Shown here: positions 14,676 through 18,337 of the stretch, in pieces
Position numbering within the stretch: position 1 is the first letter of the stretch
Layout of the letters: every line of letters starts with the position of its first letter
Source of the DNA: Vermiphilus sp.
Lineage (GTDB): Bacteria > Ratteibacteria > UBA8468 > B48-G9 > JAFGKM01
NCBI GenBank assembly: GCA_020722825.1
Contig: DYKC01000009.1
Coordinates: 1 to 18,337, forward strand
DNA: 18,337 nucleotides
Direction of reading: 5' to 3'
Translations under genes and position numbers: made by a program
The notes under the pieces: model-generated
The model's input: only the letters and a program-made list of their open reading frames with translations
The model's database searches: none
What the model was told of the DNA's origin: nothing

Positions 14676-16832
14676 TTATTCTACCTCTCTCCTGTATATA
14701 ACATCTTTCTTTCTCCTGTCATACCACAAGGTCAATTTTTTCTCAGACAAAATCTGCTTCTTCATTTTACCATCTTTTTCAACGTTCTGCACCTTCTGTC
14801 CAATAGATATTATTTTGAAGACGTTGCTCCTTACGGTTATAAGGTCTATTATCCTTGAAAAAATCAACTCTTTTTCCTTCTCGGCATCTATAAACGAGTC
14901 TTTATTATTATCCTTCAAGTCAAAACCATACCTTGTCATTTCTCTGTTCAACCTTTCGGCAGAAGAGATGCCCTTTCCGTATATTCCCAATACTTCAGAT
15001 ATATCTGTATAAGGAGCCGCATCCACCAGCGCACCTGCCAGTTCTGTATCTACAAAAGGGAGACAGGAAAGTGTAGTTTTTGAAGCAGTGTTGACATTCA
15101 GGCGTCCCCATGTTGGTATTTTAGGATTGTCCACCACTGTAAAGTGGTCCAGAATTTTTCTGTCATGTCCATACTTCCAGAAATCAAGGGTCTTCCAGTG
15201 CTCTTTTTTATGTATGAGCGATAACTCAGAAATTGAAACAAACCTGTTGTTCTTAATGTTAAACGAGGTAGGCCAGTTCAGAATCCAGTCAAGTGCGCCG
15301 AATTCCATGCCAATCCAGGGCTGTAAGGTTTTATTGTGGCCTCCTGGCGTAGGAGGAGCCAGAAACCAGTCCATAGTCCCGAACATTCTGGGGTCGTTTT
15401 TCTGGACGGTGGAATCAGGCAGGTCAATGATGTACTCGGTCTCCTCTATAAGGCTATTCTTATTGTCATACAACCTTAGCGTGCAGTCCAGCCCGAGGTT
15501 TGCAAGGAAAGGTATCATATGTAATATCTCCCCAAGGAAACCCAATGAACCCGGGTTCACTGCAAGAATCGGTTCGTAGTGTTCGCAACCTTCAGGTTCA
15601 ACAATGGGTATAAAAAGAGGTATGACAGTCGGAGGTTCACCGGGGATAATGATTATCATCAGACTTATGCCGTCCCCGATAGTAAAGTATGAACGCGGAG
15701 GGATTTTTCTTCCCTCTGGTATAACAATGTTTGCCGCAACCACGTTTTCTATAATCTTCTTCACCCTTTCCGGAGCAATCTCTGTTTCCCCCTTGGTAAC
15801 CTCATCCAGTATATCCTGAGATTCCTGAATCACCTCGTTCCACAAACCTGAAAATAAGGTTACAACGCCGGTTATCTTCCAGCCACTGATATCCAGTGTT
15901 TCGTCATATGGATTGAACAATTCTATGAACTGTCCCCCAATTTCCCTGAATATCATAACCTCCCCCAGTGTAATTTTCTCCCAGCGCTTGACCGCATCTA
16001 TCTCGTTGAAATACGGCGTTTTGTTCGTACCAAACATCCTGCGGCCGTTAACGTCCGCGAACGGCGGCACCCGGCTGCTCTGCCTGTATGCAACAATATT
16101 GAGGGCAACCTGGGCGGCAACATCTTCAGGATAGCCCAGGTCTTTCAAATTTTTATGCAGAACCTCAAAAGGGGCATCATTGAGATTTATTCTCTGTCTG
16201 CCGTAACGGTCCGTATTCAGGTCATAGGAAAAACAGGTAATATAGTTTTTAATCCTTTCATACTTTTCTTCTCCAAGGCCTGCAACAAGTTTTATATCTG
16301 AAGGTACGAGATAAGGCCTCTGCTTTCTGTATCTGATGATGGATTCTGCTGTCTGTCCGCCAACAATACTGCCAAGAACATCTATATCCGCTACCGTATG
16401 AGTTACCTCTTTCTCAGTACTGCCTGCATAATTTATGTTAATCTTACCACTTTCATCCTCAACCAGAACAGCGTATCTGCCAACGATATTACCCTCCCTG
16501 TCCTTCACTTCAATCCACCTTGCATCCGGTATCTTATCATCATTCAGGTCAACATCCTTTCCTTCAAAGTTCGTTCTCCATGGATCGGTCAGGGCATCAT
16601 ATTCCAGACCATCGTTGTCAATCTCCCATATAGCCTCATTCAGTCCCATCTTTGCAAATCTCTGTGCGCTCTTGCCGACAAGTATCTTATGGGCTGTTTT
16701 CTGCCAGAAGTCAAACATAAAAAGCATCATTCCGGTGAATATAAAGAGTATCAGAAGAACCATCAGGACAAGAATCACCGAGACCCCTTTTTTCTCATCT
16801 AACCCTGATAAGCCTGGTAAACCGTTTTTCAA
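14676..16832 (-). CDS. gspK: GspK-like minor pseudopilin with inserted lamin-tail-like domain
   Basis: This is a large tip-type pseudopilin (718 aa; classical GspK is about 300-350). After a short leader ending KKG it has the prepilin hydrophobic stretch VSVILVLMVLLILF (17-30), with no glutamate at position 5, as is normal for GspK. DESGKININYA and later helix-hairpin-helix-like segments (QRINLNDAPFEVL, and GRLNVNTASKTTLSCLPFV near 577-594) are GspK hallmarks. Between them, residues about 289-500 resemble a lamin-tail domain: QFIELFNPYDETLDISGWKI, IPPRSYFTIGDG, LRLYDNKNSLIEETEY and QKNDPRMFGTMDW...APPTPGGHN. Two acidic loops (DLNDDKIPD near 95 and DNNKDSFID near 641) look like calcium sites. 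The protein should cap the type II secretion pseudopilus with GspI and GspJ. Its first 38 bases overlap gspJ. Confidence 0.88.
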   Translation of the reverse strand: MKNGLPGLSGLDEKKGVSVILVLMVLLILFIFTGMMLFMFDFWQKTAHKILVGKSAQRFAKMGLNEAIWEIDNDGLEYDALTDPWRTNFEGKDVDLNDDKIPDARWIEVKDREGNIVGRYAVLVEDESGKININYAGSTEKEVTHTVADIDVLGSIVGGQTAESIIRYRKQRPYLVPSDIKLVAGLGEEKYERIKNYITCFSYDLNTDRYGRQRINLNDAPFEVLHKNLKDLGYPEDVAAQVALNIVAYRQSSRVPPFADVNGRRMFGTNKTPYFNEIDAVKRWEKITLGEVMIFREIGGQFIELFNPYDETLDISGWKITGVVTLFSGLWNEVIQESQDILDEVTKGETEIAPERVKKIIENVVAANIVIPEGRKIPPRSYFTIGDGISLMIIIIPGEPPTVIPLFIPIVEPEGCEHYEPILAVNPGSLGFLGEILHMIPFLANLGLDCTLRLYDNKNSLIEETEYIIDLPDSTVQKNDPRMFGTMDWFLAPPTPGGHNKTLQPWIGMEFGALDWILNWPTSFNIKNNRFVSISELSLIHKKEHWKTLDFWKYGHDRKILDHFTVVDNPKIPTWGRLNVNTASKTTLSCLPFVDTELAGALVDAAPYTDISEVLGIYGKGISSAERLNREMTRYGFDLKDNNKDSFIDAEKEKELIFSRIIDLITVRSNVFKIISIGQKVQNVEKDGKMKKQILSEKKLTLWYDRRKKDVIYRREVE
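15333..15968 (-). other. Lamin-tail-like domain segment inside gspK
   Basis: It encodes residues about 289-500 of the GspK-like protein. The phrases FIELFNP...DISGWKI, IPPRSYFTIGDG and QKNDPR...TPGGHN follow the order of bacterial lamin-tail (LTD) domains, which form immunoglobulin-like beta sandwiches on secreted and surface proteins. A long helical insert (about 325-372) and a hydrophobic stretch rich in Ile and Pro (about 391-411) interrupt it. Confidence 0.6.
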
Positions 16833-17427
16833 TTCTTTCTCCTTCCACTTTTTTCTTTGAAAAAACAGAAAGTTCTACCCTTACTAATTCCGGAAGACAG
16901 GGTTCTGTCATTATCTCTGTGTTCCACTCATCCAGCCAGTTTGAACCATTGAAGTATTCAATCTTAAATACCCGTATCCCTTCACCGAGAATCTGTGCAC
17001 CAGCAAATCCTGAAGGGAAGAAAAAGTCAGGCTTAGCCCTGTCCACACGGACAACAGAAACCTTTACCGCTGAGGCATCTTTATCAAGGTATATACCGAA
17101 TATTGCCAGGTCTGACTCGGGACCCTTTGAGAATGGTGACACAAATCTGAGACTATCATTATCCCCTTTGAAATTTATTCTCATCCCACCCTCCATATTA
17201 TTACATATAGCAGAGGGTAGATACTTCTCCATATATCCAAAGACTCTGGATGCTTCAGAGTAAATCTCTTTCTCAGACACCTGCCTGCTGAATCTACCAA
17301 GAGAGTTTTTGAAAATCATCACAGCAGAAAGTATAACAAGGGTAAAAACAATCAGGGCTGTAAGCATCTCCAAAACCGTAATACCCTCACTGCCGTCGGA
17401 AACTTCCGTAAAAGTAGTCGCTCTCAC
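16795..17427 (-). CDS. gspJ: GspJ-like minor pseudopilin
   Basis: This type II secretion minor pseudopilin (210 aa) has a 15-residue leader ending SEG, then ITVLEMLTALIVFTLVIL. Glutamate at mature position 5 and the following hydrophobic helix are the prepilin signature cleaved by GspO/PilD peptidase. The globular part includes a segment typical of GspJ, in which ELVRVELSVF and the closing RFTRLIRVR resemble the family C-terminus. The start codon is GTG at 17427 with GAGGG five bases upstream. No other start lies before the cleavage site, so the 41-base overlap with gspI is real and the overlap encodes almost the whole leader. In known systems GspJ joins GspI and GspK at the pseudopilus tip. 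Assignment to J rests on length, gene order and these end motifs. Confidence 0.85.
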   Translation of the reverse strand: MRATTFTEVSDGSEGITVLEMLTALIVFTLVILSAVMIFKNSLGRFSRQVSEKEIYSEASRVFGYMEKYLPSAICNNMEGGMRINFKGDNDSLRFVSPFSKGPESDLAIFGIYLDKDASAVKVSVVRVDRAKPDFFFPSGFAGAQILGEGIRVFKIEYFNGSNWLDEWNTEIMTEPCLPELVRVELSVFSKKKVEGERIEKRFTRLIRVR

Positions 17428-17788
17428 TTTTTCCCTCTTCCATCCTCGTAATTTTAACCTCAGCCTTGTACAAGTCCTCTTTCTCCTGCTGTATGTTTAC
17501 AAAATAACTATACTGAGGGAAGTCTTCGTCAGTCCCTGACAGAAAAGACGGAACTACAGGTCCATCAGCATCCCCGTAGATTTTTTCAATGGTTGTAAAA
17601 ACCTTGTCCGCTATCATTGAAAGGGAGACATAGGTCTTTGCCCTGCCTGAAAGTTTGTCAATTACAGGATAGACCCGCAACAGGGTTATTATTCCAACCG
17701 AAAGAATAAAAAAGGCGATGAGCACGCTTATAAAAGTAATACCGCAGTGTTTATAATAATATGGTGTATGGATGTTAATCTTTGTCAT
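17387..17788 (-). CDS. gspI: GspI-like minor pseudopilin lacking Glu5
   Basis: This small pseudopilin has 133 aa from the ATG at 17788. The frame is open to an ATG at 17860, which would overlap gspH by 8 bases and give a 40-residue leader. The downstream ATG is preferred because AGGAAG lies just before it and the leader is then a normal 16 residues ending CG. After the cleavage glycine comes ITFISVLIAFFILSVGIITLL. Mature position 5, glutamate in nearly all type IV pilin-like proteins except GspK, is serine (codon AGC at 17726-17728). The rest is short and weakly conserved, as in GspI. Position between gspH and gspJ agrees with the order H-I-J-K. In characterised systems GspI starts the tip complex with GspJ and GspK. 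Confidence 0.78.
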   Translation of the reverse strand: MTKINIHTPYYYKHCGITFISVLIAFFILSVGIITLLRVYPVIDKLSGRAKTYVSLSMIADKVFTTIEKIYGDADGPVVPSFLSGTDEDFPQYSYFVNIQQEKEDLYKAEVKITRMEEGKSESDYFYGSFRRQ

Positions 17789-17798
17789 TTCACTTCCT
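17789..17798 (-). promoter_or_regulatory. Ribosome binding site deciding the gspI start
   Basis: AGGAAG followed by TGAA lies immediately before ATG 17788 on the minus strand. The alternative ATG at 17860 has only GGAAGG about 13 bases away. This favours the shorter form with a normal prepilin leader. Confidence 0.6.
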
Positions 17799-17852
17799 GT
17801 AAAAAACTCTATGCTGCCAGTCATCTGTCCTGATTTTTTCAATGCACTGTTT

Positions 17853-18299
17853 TTAATCATCTGAGATAAAACACCTTCCGGTCAGGTTGTGTAGAATTAT
17901 CTTTACCTCTTTTTTCTGCACAGTGTCTTTAAGTTTCAGATAACCGGCCATACTGGAAGTTCCGTCCGCCTTCAGCACCGCAGGGTCAAAACCTTCTGAT
18001 TTCTCAATTATCGTTATATTATCTGGAAAACTCTGATGTTTACCCACAAGTTCCCTGTTCTCCCTCAAAACGACAAAACCCTCATCGGTGAAAACAACGT
18101 AAAAGTCCCTGCGTTCGTTTACCGCATACTCCCTTGCAAGTCCCATTGCTTCAACGATTTTTTTTGCAGTGGCATCAAGAAGAAACCCCCGGTGATGCCT
18201 GTGGAAATATGCCATTGTGAACAGAAGGAGGGAGGAAAGAACGAAAAGAACAAGCAATAATTCCAAAATACTGAATCCCTTTACAGACCTTTCTTTCAT
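17853..18299 (-). CDS. gspH: GspH-like minor pseudopilin
   Basis: This type II secretion pseudopilin (148 aa) belongs to the GspH/FimT-like family. The leader MKERSVKG is short and basic, followed by FSILELLLVLFVLSSLLLFTMA with glutamate at mature position 5 and a long hydrophobic helix. Then comes an amphipathic region, FLLDATAKKIVEAMGLAREYAVNERRDFYVVF, which is the family's helix and first strand of the beta domain. It is the first gene of the row gspH-gspI-gspJ-gspK. No Shine-Dalgarno sequence precedes ATG 18299. Instead a promoter-like TATAAT ends seven bases before it, suggesting a leaderless message. GspG, the major pseudopilin, and the ATPase and secretin genes are not in the window and may lie beyond its right edge or elsewhere. 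Confidence 0.88.
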   Translation of the reverse strand: MKERSVKGFSILELLLVLFVLSSLLLFTMAYFHRHHRGFLLDATAKKIVEAMGLAREYAVNERRDFYVVFTDEGFVVLRENRELVGKHQSFPDNITIIEKSEGFDPAVLKADGTSSMAGYLKLKDTVQKKEVKIILHNLTGRCFISDD

Positions 18300-18306
18300 T
18301 TCAAAA

Positions 18307-18335
18307 ATTATATTACATTTGCCCTGTGTTCACAA
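18307..18335 (-). promoter_or_regulatory. Sigma70-type promoter before gspH
   Basis: Minus strand: TTGTGA (18335 to 18330), a 17-base spacer, then a perfect TATAAT (18312 to 18307). The expected transcription start falls about seven bases on, at or next to the gspH ATG, and no ribosome site lies between. Confidence 0.55.
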
Positions 18336-18337
18336 GT

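Noticed and set aside
17789..17860. Longer form of gspI starting at 17860
   Set aside because: It would give a 40-residue prepilin leader, unusually long, and its ribosome site is poorly placed compared with AGGAAG before 17788. It is kept only as an alternative.
1..18337. CRISPR array, prophage, integron or insertion sequence
   Set aside because: No regularly spaced direct repeats, transposase, integrase or phage genes are present; the gene rows are continuous housekeeping genes.

Overview
This window looks like chromosomal DNA from an uncultivated, moderately AT-rich, diderm (Gram-negative type) bacterium. It carries type II secretion pseudopilins and two periplasmic-type SurA/PpiC proteins, which imply an outer membrane. 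It also carries a pyruvoyl-dependent arginine decarboxylase, a GuaB3-type IMP dehydrogenase relative, a stand-alone MetRS beta chain and palindromic intergenic repeats of a kind common in environmental genomes. Gene content and order fit an Omnitrophota- or PVC-like lineage, but that placement is an impression, not a demonstration. TGA is used as a normal stop. I see no phage, insertion sequence, integrase or CRISPR array.

Layout. Positions 1-2370 (+ strand): the 3' part of a radical SAM/SPASM protein, then pyruvoyl-dependent arginine decarboxylase and agmatinase, the two-step arginine to agmatine to putrescine route. This set converges with a minus-strand group at 2383-4829: an inositol-monophosphatase family gene, a soluble GAF histidine kinase and a MetRS-beta tRNA-binding protein, tightly packed in that transcription order. 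Upstream of that group is a 210-base non-coding stretch with a terminator-like hairpin directly before the phosphatase start codon, then a tRNA-Val(CAC), then an AT-rich imperfect palindromic repeat.

From 18299 down to 5256 everything is on the minus strand with short gaps or overlaps, so it may be one operon of about 13 kb or a few linked ones. The transcription order is gspH, gspI, gspJ, gspK, a membrane-anchored parvulin, a SurA-like protein, pdxA, rsmA/ksgA, guaB3, dnaE, mtnA. The surA-pdxA-ksgA core is the order also known from Escherichia coli. Here it follows pseudopilin genes, so envelope export and folding genes precede vitamin B6, ribosome maturation, purine, replication and methionine-salvage genes. 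A good sigma70-type promoter sits directly before gspH and would give a leaderless mRNA.

Most genes are ordinary housekeeping genes. Points most worth a second look: a lamin-tail-like domain inserted in GspK, a GspI that lacks the conserved Glu5, the attenuator-like leader before the phosphatase gene, two genes (mtnA and pdxA) whose stop codons lie inside palindromic repeats, a 29-base palindrome before dnaE, and the predicted leaderless start of the pseudopilin operon. I did not find a clearly new multi-gene system.
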